From JAJBWD01 sp041670885 (lineage in GTDB: Bacteria; Bacillota; Clostridia; Clostridiales; Clostridiaceae), in contig JBAXYJ010000147.1 of assembly GCA_041670885.1 (NCBI GenBank), forward strand, positions 1 through 7,141: a stretch of 7,141 bases of DNA, given 5' to 3'. Shown here piece by piece: positions 1 through 5,980 of this stretch. A program made the position numbers and the translations under genes. The notes below the pieces were generated by a model. That model had not been told where the DNA came from. It did no database searches and saw only the letters and a list, made by a program, of their open reading frames with translations. Every line of letters starts with the position of its first letter. The first letter of the stretch is position 1.

Positions 1-1
1 C

Positions 2-241
2 AGAGAAGTAAGAGATTCTGTGCTGAATGACAGCGTTAAATTAGAAGATGCCATAAAGGTTATAACATCAAATGTAGCAGATCACTTAAACCTTAAGGGT
101 AAGGGAAGAATAGAAAAGGATGCAGATGCAGATATTGTTCTTCTCACAAAAGAGGATTTAAATGTCCGCAGTGTAATTTCCGGCGGAAAAGAAGTTATGA
201 AAAATGGAGAACTGTTAGTAAAAGGTATATTTGAAAAATAA
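2..241 (+). CDS. iadA: Isoaspartyl dipeptidase (beta-aspartyl peptidase), C-terminal end, 5' truncated by the window edge
   Basis: This is the last 79 residues of an amidohydrolase-superfamily peptidase that hydrolyses isoaspartyl dipeptides, which arise from damaged proteins. The frame is open from base 2 with no stop, so the GTG at 20 is an internal valine codon, not a start. The segments LNLKGKGRIEKDADADIVLL and the ending GELLVKGIFEK match the C-terminal beta-sandwich of IadA, where LNLxGKG, a DAD(I/L) turn and a final VKGxFE are characteristic. The metal-binding residues lie upstream, outside the window, so activity cannot be judged. The full family length is about 390 residues. The stop codon sits inside the 5' arm of a terminator, so the gene ends its transcription unit and is not part of the repair genes that follow. 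Another amidohydrolase of the same superfamily is possible but less likely given the ending. Confidence 0.88.
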   Translation, partial: REVRDSVLNDSVKLEDAIKVITSNVADHLNLKGKGRIEKDADADIVLLTKEDLNVRSVISGGKEVMKNGELLVKGIFEK

Positions 242-266
242 AGGGCGTTTGTCCCTTTATTTTTTT
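234..266 (+). terminator. Intrinsic terminator of iadA
   Basis: A perfect inverted repeat pairs AAATAAAGGG (236-245) with CCCTTTATTT (253-262) around a 7-base loop. The pairing can extend into the flanking A and T runs, and a run of seven T ends the structure. The iadA stop codon (239-241) is inside the left arm. It separates iadA from the ku transcription unit. Confidence 0.85.
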
Positions 267-272
267 ATGCGT

Positions 273-302
273 CCATATCATTTATAGCTGCATAACATAA
301 TA
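273..302 (+). promoter_or_regulatory. Candidate sigma-G (forespore) promoter for ku-ligase
   Basis: CCATA (273-277) is followed by exactly 18 bases and then CATAATA (296-302). The Bacillus sigma-G consensus is gHATR, 18 bases, CATnHTA; this site matches four of five -35 positions and all fixed -10 positions. No acceptable sigma-A -35 was found for the same -10. The homologous ykoV-ykoU (ku-ligD) genes of B. subtilis are known to be under sigma-G, which supports the reading. The start point would be near 310, giving a leader of about 37 bases. The region is A+T-rich, so a chance match is possible. Confidence 0.42.
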
Positions 303-335
303 AGGTCTGGGAATAATAAAATTAAAATTTAAAAT

Positions 336-341
336 GAGGTG
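336..341 (+). promoter_or_regulatory. Ribosome binding site of ku
   Basis: GAGGTG lies five bases before the ATG at 347 and fixes that start. It overlaps a four-codon ATG AGG TGT TAA mini-frame (334-345), which is probably incidental. Confidence 0.7.
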
Positions 342-346
342 TTAAT

Positions 347-1159
347 ATGGCGGTTGCTCATAAATCAGTAATATCTTTTGGCCTTGTAGCTATTCCTATA
401 TCCATGTATACTGCGGTGCAGGATAATGATATACATTTTAACCAGCTTCATCAGGAAGATAAAGAGCGTATAAAATATAAAAAGATTTGTTCTCATTGCG
501 GCAAAGAAATTACATCAAAAGAAATCATAAAGGGTTATCAGTATGATCCGGATCACTATGTGGTGGTAACAGATGATGATTTGGAAAAAATAAAAACGGA
601 AAAGGAAAAATCCATTCAGATACTGCACTTTGCAGAGCTTAACCAGATATCACCGGTTTATTTTGATAAATCCTATCAAGCCATACCTGAAGCTGGAGGA
701 GATAAGGCTTTTGAGCTTTTAAGAGAAGCTCTTATGGCGCAGCAGAAGGTTGCCATAGGTAAAACAGTTATGGGTACAAAAGAGACGCTGCTTGTCATTA
801 TTCCAAGGGAAGAGGGAATAATCATATCAACCATGTTTTATGAAGATGAGATTAAAGACCTTCCTAAAGGCTATAATAAACCTGAATTATCCGAAGCTGA
901 ACTTAGTATGGCAAAGACTTTAATTAATTCGATGGATACTCCGTTTAATCCATCTGAATATAAAGATGAATATCAGATTAAACTACGGGAACTCCTCGAA
1001 ACAAAGATAGAAGGAAAAGAAGTTGTTTCTCCTAAGGAGGAGGCTCAAAGTAATATAATTAATCTTATGGATGCACTAAAGGCCAGCATTGAGCAAAATA
1101 AAAAAGATACGAAACCTAAGCCTAAGCCCAAACGGGAAACCCATAAGAAAGGGGCATAA
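347..1159 (+). CDS. ku: Ku protein, bacterial non-homologous end-joining DNA end-binding factor
   Basis: Bacterial Ku forms a homodimeric ring that threads onto double-strand-break ends and recruits the partner ligase. The 270-residue product starts with the family hallmark HKSVISFGLVAIPI (5-18), followed by the ring-forming beta-barrel core to about residue 190. A C48-x-x-C51 pair follows a basic RIKYKK stretch. ALMAQQKVAIGK (about 128-139) is another conserved Ku segment. The C-terminus (252-268) is strongly basic, with a KPKPKPK run; such lysine-rich tails in bacterial Ku proteins are known to aid DNA binding. Length is normal to slightly short for the family (about 260-310). The gene overlaps the ligase start by one base (TAATG), so the two are probably translationally coupled in one operon. 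A sigma-G-like promoter precedes it. No missing core motif was noticed. Confidence 0.96.
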   Translation: MAVAHKSVISFGLVAIPISMYTAVQDNDIHFNQLHQEDKERIKYKKICSHCGKEITSKEIIKGYQYDPDHYVVVTDDDLEKIKTEKEKSIQILHFAELNQISPVYFDKSYQAIPEAGGDKAFELLREALMAQQKVAIGKTVMGTKETLLVIIPREEGIIISTMFYEDEIKDLPKGYNKPELSEAELSMAKTLINSMDTPFNPSEYKDEYQIKLRELLETKIEGKEVVSPKEEAQSNIINLMDALKASIEQNKKDTKPKPKPKRETHKKGA

Positions 1160-2097
1160 TGGATATCTTTGAAAGTAAAAACATAAAGCCCATGTTAATT
1201 GGAGAAATGCAGGACGCATTTGATAGCCCTGATTATATTTATGAGCTAAAGCTTGATGGAGACAGGTGCATAGCTTATCTTGATAAAAATGGAACTGATC
1301 TTCGCAATAAGCGTAATGCTAAAATGCTTGTGAAAGTACCAGAGCTGTCAGAAATACATAAACAGGTTAAGTATCCCTGTATTTTAGATGGAGAATTGAT
1401 AGTTGTTAAGGATGGTAAGCCGGATTTTTCTGAAATACAAAGGAGGGCCATTACTTCCAATTCATTTAAAATTAAGCTGGCATCAACCAAGCTGCCGGCA
1501 ACCTTCACTGCATTTGACATACTTTATTATAAGGATCATGAAGTAATTGATCTGCCTCTCATGCAGCGTAAAAAACTGCTTGAAATGACTGTTAAGGAAA
1601 ATGAGCGATTAGCAGTTTCCAGATATATAGAAGAGCAGGGAGTGGAATTTTATAAACTATCTGAGCAGAATCAGCTGGAAGGTATAGTTGCTAAGCGAAA
1701 GGACAGCAGATATTATTTTGATAAACGGACTAAAGACTGGATTAAAATTAAAAATTTATTAGATGATGATTTCATAATATGCGGATACATTTTAAAAGAT
1801 AAGGGTGCTGCCAGTATTATCCTTGGTCAATACTCAAATAACTGCCATAAGGAATTAGTATATAAAGGCCATGTGATTTTAGGTATGTCAGCGGCTGATT
1901 TTAAGATCATAAAATCCATGCCTGAAACAGGTATGCCATTTAATGATTTACCTTCCGGGAATGATAATGCAGTTTGGATAAAGCCTGAACTTGTATGCAC
2001 CGTAAAATATATGATGAAAACATCAAATGGGGGACTCAGGCAGCCAGTTTACAAAGGGCTGAGAGACGATAAAAAACCAGAGGACTGCATAATATAA
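1159..2097 (+). CDS. ligD: ATP-dependent DNA ligase, LigD-type ligase domain only
   Basis: The product seals nicks and Ku-bound ends through a lysyl-AMP intermediate. The 312 residues hold the complete covalent nucleotidyltransferase set: motif I KLDGDR (31-36, K31 the adenylated lysine), a motif II-like LRNKRN (48-53), LDGEL with E79, motif III FTAFDILYY (116-124), motif IV EGIVAKR (174-180) and motif V WIKIK (194-198). An OB-fold follows from about 205 and ends in a motif VI-like LRQPVYKGLRDDK (293-305). This matches the ligase module of LigD. The polymerase/primase and 3'-phosphoesterase modules found in multidomain LigD are absent, and the gene is complete at both ends, so it is a stand-alone form rather than a fragment. 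The start ATG overlaps the ku stop, with GAAAGGGG just upstream as ribosome binding site. A replicative role is unlikely because bacteria use NAD-dependent LigA for that. Confidence 0.95.
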   Translation: MDIFESKNIKPMLIGEMQDAFDSPDYIYELKLDGDRCIAYLDKNGTDLRNKRNAKMLVKVPELSEIHKQVKYPCILDGELIVVKDGKPDFSEIQRRAITSNSFKIKLASTKLPATFTAFDILYYKDHEVIDLPLMQRKKLLEMTVKENERLAVSRYIEEQGVEFYKLSEQNQLEGIVAKRKDSRYYFDKRTKDWIKIKNLLDDDFIICGYILKDKGAASIILGQYSNNCHKELVYKGHVILGMSAADFKIIKSMPETGMPFNDLPSGNDNAVWIKPELVCTVKYMMKTSNGGLRQPVYKGLRDDKKPEDCII

Positions 2098-2105
2098 ACC
2101 CTATG

Positions 2106-2140
2106 GTTTTCGCTCTAATCTAAGCGTAATTTTTTGTTTT
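2106..2140 (+). terminator. Possible weak terminator after the ligase gene
   Basis: A short stem pairs CGCT (2111-2114) with AGCG (2123-2126) around an 8-base loop, followed by TAATTTTTTGTTTT. The T-tract is good but the stem is only four pairs (a few more with a bulge). Termination is likely leaky at best, so some readthrough into the nuclease genes is plausible. Confidence 0.35.
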
Positions 2141-2196
2141 GATATTAGCATTAATTTATCATGGATAACACTACAGTTTTAACTTCCTTAAAATTC

Positions 2197-2215
2197 ATAA
2201 AGATTTCCTCTTTAT
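2197..2215 (+). promoter_or_regulatory. 19-bp dyad overlapping the -35 of the nuclease operon, candidate operator
   Basis: ATAAAGA and TCTTTAT form a perfect 7-bp inverted repeat around a 5-base TTTCC centre. The right arm covers the -35 hexamer at 2211-2216, the place a repressor site would be expected. It does not resemble the Gram-positive LexA box. A+T-rich dyads also arise by chance, so the regulator is unknown and the call is tentative. Confidence 0.3.
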
Positions 2216-2239
2216 AAATTGTTATACTATGATTATAAT
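2211..2239 (+). promoter_or_regulatory. Sigma-A-type promoter of the Mre11/Rad50-like operon
   Basis: TTTATA (2211-2216, four of six to TTGACA), 17 bases, then a perfect TATAAT (2234-2239). The start point would be about 2246, leaving a leader of about 70 bases before the ATG at 2318. A second -10-like TATACT (2223-2228) has no good partner -35. Confidence 0.65.
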
Positions 2240-2248
2240 AAAAAAATT

Positions 2249-2279
2249 TAATTACTAAGAAGGGAATTTTTAGTAGTTA
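2249..2279 (+). promoter_or_regulatory. Leader hairpin in the 5' untranslated region of the nuclease operon
   Basis: The arms 2249-2258 and 2270-2279 pair over 10 positions with one G-T wobble around an 11-base loop that contains GAAGGGA. It begins within a few bases of the predicted transcription start, so it may protect the 5' end of the mRNA or serve as a control element. No known riboswitch was recognised, and no T-run follows that would make it a terminator. Confidence 0.35.
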
Positions 2280-2307
2280 TAGAATTAGATATATGAGAAA
2301 AATTATT

Positions 2308-2312
2308 GGAGG
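2308..2312 (+). promoter_or_regulatory. Ribosome binding site that decides the start of the phosphoesterase gene
   Basis: GGAGG is five bases before the ATG at 2318. A longer frame could begin at the TTG at 2306, but that codon overlaps this ribosome binding site itself, so the ATG is the true start. Confidence 0.85.
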
Positions 2313-2317
2313 TATTT

Positions 2318-3427
2318 ATGGGGATTAAAATATTTTTAACAGGGGACCTGCATATTGGAATGAAGTTTAACAGCTACCCTGAAAATTTAAGAAATCTTCT
2401 TGTAGAAGCCAGGCTCGATTCTTTAAAGAGAACAATTAAAGCTGCAAATGAAGAAAGCTGCAATATTTTTGCTGTGGCAGGAGATTTATTTGATAATATA
2501 AAGATAAGCAATAAGGATATTGACCGGGTTATAAAAACTCTTAGTCAGTTCAGCGGTGAGTGCGTTCTTGTTATGCCCGGAAACCACGATTATGATAATG
2601 GTATGGTGGATTTGTGGAAAAGGTTTAAAGAAAGTCTGTCTGAAAAAATTGTTTTGCTAAATGAGAACAGGCCCTGCAGTTTAGAGAATTACTCAATAAA
2701 CGCTATAGCCTATCCTGCTTACTGCAGCTCAAAGCATTCTGATAATAATAATCTTGACTGGATAAAAGAAATTAAAGAATATGATGATACATTTTTTCAT
2801 ATTGGACTGGCTCATGGATCTCTTCAGGGGCTGTCACCGGATATGGAAGGAAACTATTTTCCAATGACCGAAAAAGAACTTTTAAGTATTCCAATGGATG
2901 TCTGGCTTTTAGGGCATACGCATATAAGCTTCCCATTTAATGAAAAGACTTTATCTGATAAGATATTTAATGCCGGAACCCCGGAACCGGATGGATTTGA
3001 CTGCAGACATAATGGAAATGCCTGGATTATAGAAATAGATAATAAAAAAACTGTCCGGGGAAACAGAATTGAGACAGGTATTTATAGATTTTATGATGAA
3101 AGCCGGGATATCTTTGATCAGGAGTCTCTGGAAAATATAAAACAAGAATTTCTAGGCAAAGACCCTGAAAATAATCTGCTGAGACTCAGCTTAAAGGGCA
3201 GGATAAGTGAAGATTTATTTAATGACAGACACAAGTTTTATCAGGAGCTGGATAAAGCATTAGCTTATTTTAAAATAGATGATTCAGAATTAGGCATTAA
3301 AATATCAAAAGAAGATATAAAAAAGGAATTTATAGAAGGTTCTTTCCCATATCAGCTTCTAAATCAGGTTTCAGATGATCAGGAGGCTCTTCAGATAGCC
3401 TATGAGATCATCAGGGAGGTAAGCTAA
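2318..3427 (+). CDS. Mre11/SbcD/YhaO-like metallophosphoesterase, probable DNA nuclease
   Basis: The 369-residue product carries the full calcineurin-like phosphoesterase signature for two metal ions: GDLHIG (D10, H12), GDLFDN (D56), GNHD (N89, H90), AHGS (H166) and GHTHI (H200, H202). After about residue 215 a C-terminal region with NAGTPEPDGFDCRHNG resembles the end of the SbcD/Mre11 catalytic domain, followed by a capping and partner-binding region to the end. In this family the enzyme acts as a Mn-dependent exo/endonuclease on DNA ends under control of a Rad50/SbcC ATPase, and that partner is encoded immediately downstream with a one-base TAATG overlap. No signal peptide is present, so it is cytoplasmic. 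Length is close to SbcD and YhaO (about 390-410). The exact subfamily (SbcD or YhaO) is not settled here; the partner looks more YhaN-like. Confidence 0.9.
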   Translation: MGIKIFLTGDLHIGMKFNSYPENLRNLLVEARLDSLKRTIKAANEESCNIFAVAGDLFDNIKISNKDIDRVIKTLSQFSGECVLVMPGNHDYDNGMVDLWKRFKESLSEKIVLLNENRPCSLENYSINAIAYPAYCSSKHSDNNNLDWIKEIKEYDDTFFHIGLAHGSLQGLSPDMEGNYFPMTEKELLSIPMDVWLLGHTHISFPFNEKTLSDKIFNAGTPEPDGFDCRHNGNAWIIEIDNKKTVRGNRIETGIYRFYDESRDIFDQESLENIKQEFLGKDPENNLLRLSLKGRISEDLFNDRHKFYQELDKALAYFKIDDSELGIKISKEDIKKEFIEGSFPYQLLNQVSDDQEALQIAYEIIREVS

Positions 3428-5838
3428 TGTTTATTAAAAAGTACAGCTGCCAGAGATTTGCAGGCTTAAAGGATAAAAGCATAGATTTAAAGCAGGGGCT
3501 AAACGTAATACTGGGACCAAACGAAGCTGGTAAAAGTACAATAGTTGATGGAATATATTCAACTATATTTAAAAATGTAAGGCTGGATAAAAGGAAGGAT
3601 AAAGATTTTATAAGTCGGTATATGCCTTTTCCTGAAGGAGACTTTATTGATGGATTAGTTCAGATAGAACAGGATGGAAAGCAGTATACTATTGAGAGAG
3701 AATGGGGAGCTGAGCCTAAGGTTATATTAAGAACTCCCCAGGGAGATATTGTTAAAAAAGAAGAAAGCATAAGGGAACTTATCAGCAATATATTTATTCA
3801 TGGGGAGGGGACTTACAGCAGCATAGTTTTTGCTAAACAGAGAGAACTTAAAGAAACTATAAGGAATATATTAGAAAGTCAGGAAACTAAGAGCACTATA
3901 AGCAACATTTTAAGAAGAACTGTTATGGAAATGGATAAGGTACCTGTAGATAAGCTAAAAAACAGATTAGAGGATGAAATAGATAGCTTATCTAAAAGAT
4001 GGGACATCGATAACAGACGTCCAGAGGGCGGAAGAGGAATAAGCAATCCATATAAGACTGGTGTAGGTGATGTTTTAAAATCCTATTACGAGAAAGAAAT
4101 GATAAGAGACTATATGGAGAAGGCTGAAAAAGCTGAAGCTGAATTTGAACAGGTATGTAATTCTCTTAAGGCATTAAAAGCAGAAATAGATTCAAAAACG
4201 GCAGAAATAAATGAACTTTCAAAGCCGGAAAATGATATTTTAAGAAGAGCAATACTAAATCCGGAAATAGAAATGCTGAAGGAAAGATCAAAGGAAATAT
4301 CAGAAATTAATAAAATTTGGCCTGTTAAGGAATATATTCTTAAGCAGAAGAAAAATGAGCTGAAAGATCAGAGTGATAAAAAGACAAATTTAATAAGTGA
4401 AAAAGAAATGGCTAAAAAGCTGCTGGACAAGGAAATTATTCTAGGTAAAATAAAGAAGATAGAAGAAATAGAGAATAAAATCAAAGAAAACAAAGTAAAA
4501 ATATCAAAAATTCCAAAAGTAACAGAGGAAGATATAAAAGAATTGGATTCTTTATATGAAAAGATGCTTTTTATAAGAGCCAAGATGAATGCAGGGCTCA
4601 TGATAGGCAGCATACAAAGCTCTGATCTTAAAGATATTTGGATCACAAAGGATTTAGAAGATAAAAAGAAGATAGAGGGAAGCTTAGAGTTTAAAGCCAG
4701 CGGTTTTATTAAAATACAGGCTGGAGACAGCTTTGAACTGCAGATTAAAACCGGAGAAATGGATTTTGATGATTTAAGAAAGCAGTATTCTAAAAATAGA
4801 ACAGAATTTGATAGTTTGTTAAAAAAGCTGGGAGTAAATGATAAAGAGCAGGCTAAATTAAATAAGAAGGAATATGATAAGCTTAATAATGATATAAATC
4901 TATATAATACTGAAATAAATGGGGTTCTTAGCGGTGATAATTTTCAGAATCTGAAGAAAAAACAGCAGGAATTAAATGATTTAGGTGCAGGAAGAAGCAT
5001 AGAGGAAATAGATAAAGATATCAATGCTTTAGATTTAAAAGTCATGGATATAAAGGTAGAAATATCATCAACAGAAAATACATTAAAGGATTGGAGCTCA
5101 AAATACGGAAGCAAGGAGAAACTATTAGAAAAACTGGTAGATATAAAGGCAGAGCAGGGTATTAAAGAAAAAGAACTGGAGAATTTAGCCTCTCTTCCTG
5201 ACATTTTTAAAACAGTAGAGGACTATAAGAGGAGTATCTCAGATTTAAGAAAGATAAATGAAGAATATAAAGCTGAATACGATAGTCTGAGAGATGCTTA
5301 TTTTGATGCTGAAAAGGAGCTTCCCGATACATCCTGCGAGGAGCTTAGCCAGCAGTTTAAAGAAAAAGAAAAGGAATTTGAAAATTTAAAAAACAGGCTG
5401 GAGAAACTGATTAAAATCAAATCAGCCTTTGATAAAACCATTGAAGATATGGATAAAAATACTTTTAAACCTTTGGCTGACTCTTTCAATAAATATCTGT
5501 TAATAGTTACTCTGGGAAAATACAAAATTGAAAGCATAGATGACAGCTTTAATCTGGAGCTGAAAAACATGTATGATAATGTTATGCCTTTGGACTTACT
5601 TTCTGCTGGAACCTATGACTCGGCAGCATTGGCACTGCGGGTTTCTCTTTTAGAATATATTATAGGAAAAAATAACGGGTTTATTGTACTGGATGACTGC
5701 CTGGTGGATTTAGACCCCAAAAGAAAAGAAAAAGCTATAGAATTGATTTTAGAATATTCTAAGGAGAATCAGGTGATATTTACCACCTGCAGTCCTGAAA
5801 CAGCAAAGCTGCTTGGAGGAAACATAATAAATATATAA
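3427..5838 (+). CDS. Rad50/SbcC/YhaN-like SMC-type ATPase, partner of the upstream phosphoesterase
   Basis: The 803-residue protein has a split ABC-type ATPase head. The N-terminal half has Walker A GPNEAGKST (30-38) and a Q-loop glutamine in FAKQ (Q138). The C-terminal half has the signature LSAGT (725-729), Walker B FIVLDD (752-757) and a D-loop VDLDPK (760-765). Between them, about residues 205-385 and 445-715 are charged, Lys/Glu-rich coiled coil. No CxxC zinc hook is present. Instead, residues about 387-445 look globular and beta-rich (W405, FKASGFIKI, DSFELQI) at the coil midpoint. The Walker B second acid is Asp, and the usual switch histidine position reads TTCSPE (786-791) with no His. 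Length is well below SbcC (about 1050) and YhaN (about 960). The GPNEAGKST form points to the YhaN/RecF-like branch rather than classical SbcC. GGGAGG lies seven bases before the ATG. The expected role is ATP-driven DNA-end tethering and nuclease control. Confidence 0.9.
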   Translation: MFIKKYSCQRFAGLKDKSIDLKQGLNVILGPNEAGKSTIVDGIYSTIFKNVRLDKRKDKDFISRYMPFPEGDFIDGLVQIEQDGKQYTIEREWGAEPKVILRTPQGDIVKKEESIRELISNIFIHGEGTYSSIVFAKQRELKETIRNILESQETKSTISNILRRTVMEMDKVPVDKLKNRLEDEIDSLSKRWDIDNRRPEGGRGISNPYKTGVGDVLKSYYEKEMIRDYMEKAEKAEAEFEQVCNSLKALKAEIDSKTAEINELSKPENDILRRAILNPEIEMLKERSKEISEINKIWPVKEYILKQKKNELKDQSDKKTNLISEKEMAKKLLDKEIILGKIKKIEEIENKIKENKVKISKIPKVTEEDIKELDSLYEKMLFIRAKMNAGLMIGSIQSSDLKDIWITKDLEDKKKIEGSLEFKASGFIKIQAGDSFELQIKTGEMDFDDLRKQYSKNRTEFDSLLKKLGVNDKEQAKLNKKEYDKLNNDINLYNTEINGVLSGDNFQNLKKKQQELNDLGAGRSIEEIDKDINALDLKVMDIKVEISSTENTLKDWSSKYGSKEKLLEKLVDIKAEQGIKEKELENLASLPDIFKTVEDYKRSISDLRKINEEYKAEYDSLRDAYFDAEKELPDTSCEELSQQFKEKEKEFENLKNRLEKLIKIKSAFDKTIEDMDKNTFKPLADSFNKYLLIVTLGKYKIESIDDSFNLELKNMYDNVMPLDLLSAGTYDSAALALRVSLLEYIIGKNNGFIVLDDCLVDLDPKRKEKAIELILEYSKENQVIFTTCSPETAKLLGGNIINI

Positions 5839-5845
5839 AACGGGT

Positions 5846-5941
5846 TGATTGATTAATACTTGAATTTAATTCTCCTATTAAAAAACGATGAAGATTCGTT
5901 ATTTTAATAGGGAAATTGGCCTAAATGTAATTAATCAATCA
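5846..5941. repeat. 96-bp nested inverted repeat between convergent genes
   Basis: The outer arms TGATTGATTAAT (5846-5857) and ATTAATCAATCA (5930-5941) are perfect 12-bp complements. Inside them a second hairpin pairs CCTATTAAAA (5874-5883) with TTTTAATAGG (5902-5911), then AACGA (5884-5888) with TCGTT (5896-5900), with one bulged A and a 7-base loop. No T-run follows the inner stem, so it is not a standard terminator. No flanking target duplication and no coding capacity were seen. It could be a small MITE-like remnant, an mRNA 3'-end stabiliser, or a cruciform-forming site. Confidence 0.7.
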
Positions 5942-5945
5942 TCTT

Positions 5946-5980
5946 AAAAAAATCCCCATTGGCTGCAATGGGGATTTTTA
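5946..5980. terminator. Strong bidirectional terminator between the ATPase and DUF4230 genes
   Basis: AAAAATCCCCATT (5948-5960) pairs perfectly with AATGGGGATTTTT (5967-5979), and an extra G-C pair closes a GCTG tetraloop. The T-run is five bases on the plus strand and seven on the minus strand. The stop codon of the minus-strand gene is embedded in the right arm. It can serve both converging units but is better shaped for the minus-strand gene. Confidence 0.92.

Noticed and set aside
20..22. GTG as a start for a small 73-residue gene at the left edge
   Set aside because: The frame is open upstream to base 2 and the protein is clearly the C-terminus of IadA.
2306..2317. Longer start (TTG at 2306) for the phosphoesterase gene
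   Set aside because: The TTG overlaps the ribosome binding site GGAGG that serves the ATG at 2318, and the family N-terminus begins directly with the strand leading to GDLHIG.
2098..2317. LexA (SOS) box upstream of the repair operons
   Set aside because: No GAAC-N4-GTTC-type sequence was found here or between 267 and 346.
2293..2328. Eleven-codon leader peptide (MRKIIGGIYGD) overlapping the phosphoesterase start
   Set aside because: It has no ribosome binding site of its own, and its frame runs through the real ribosome binding site; probably chance.
4368..5570. Several minus-strand open frames of 80-90 codons within the ATPase gene
   Set aside because: Their Ser/Phe/Ile-rich low-complexity products are the expected antisense of Lys/Glu-rich coiled-coil codons.
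5841..5946. Insertion-sequence or integron-like interpretation of the nested repeat
   Set aside because: No target-site duplication flanks the outer arms (CGGGT versus TCTTA) and there is no coding content; kept only as a structured repeat.
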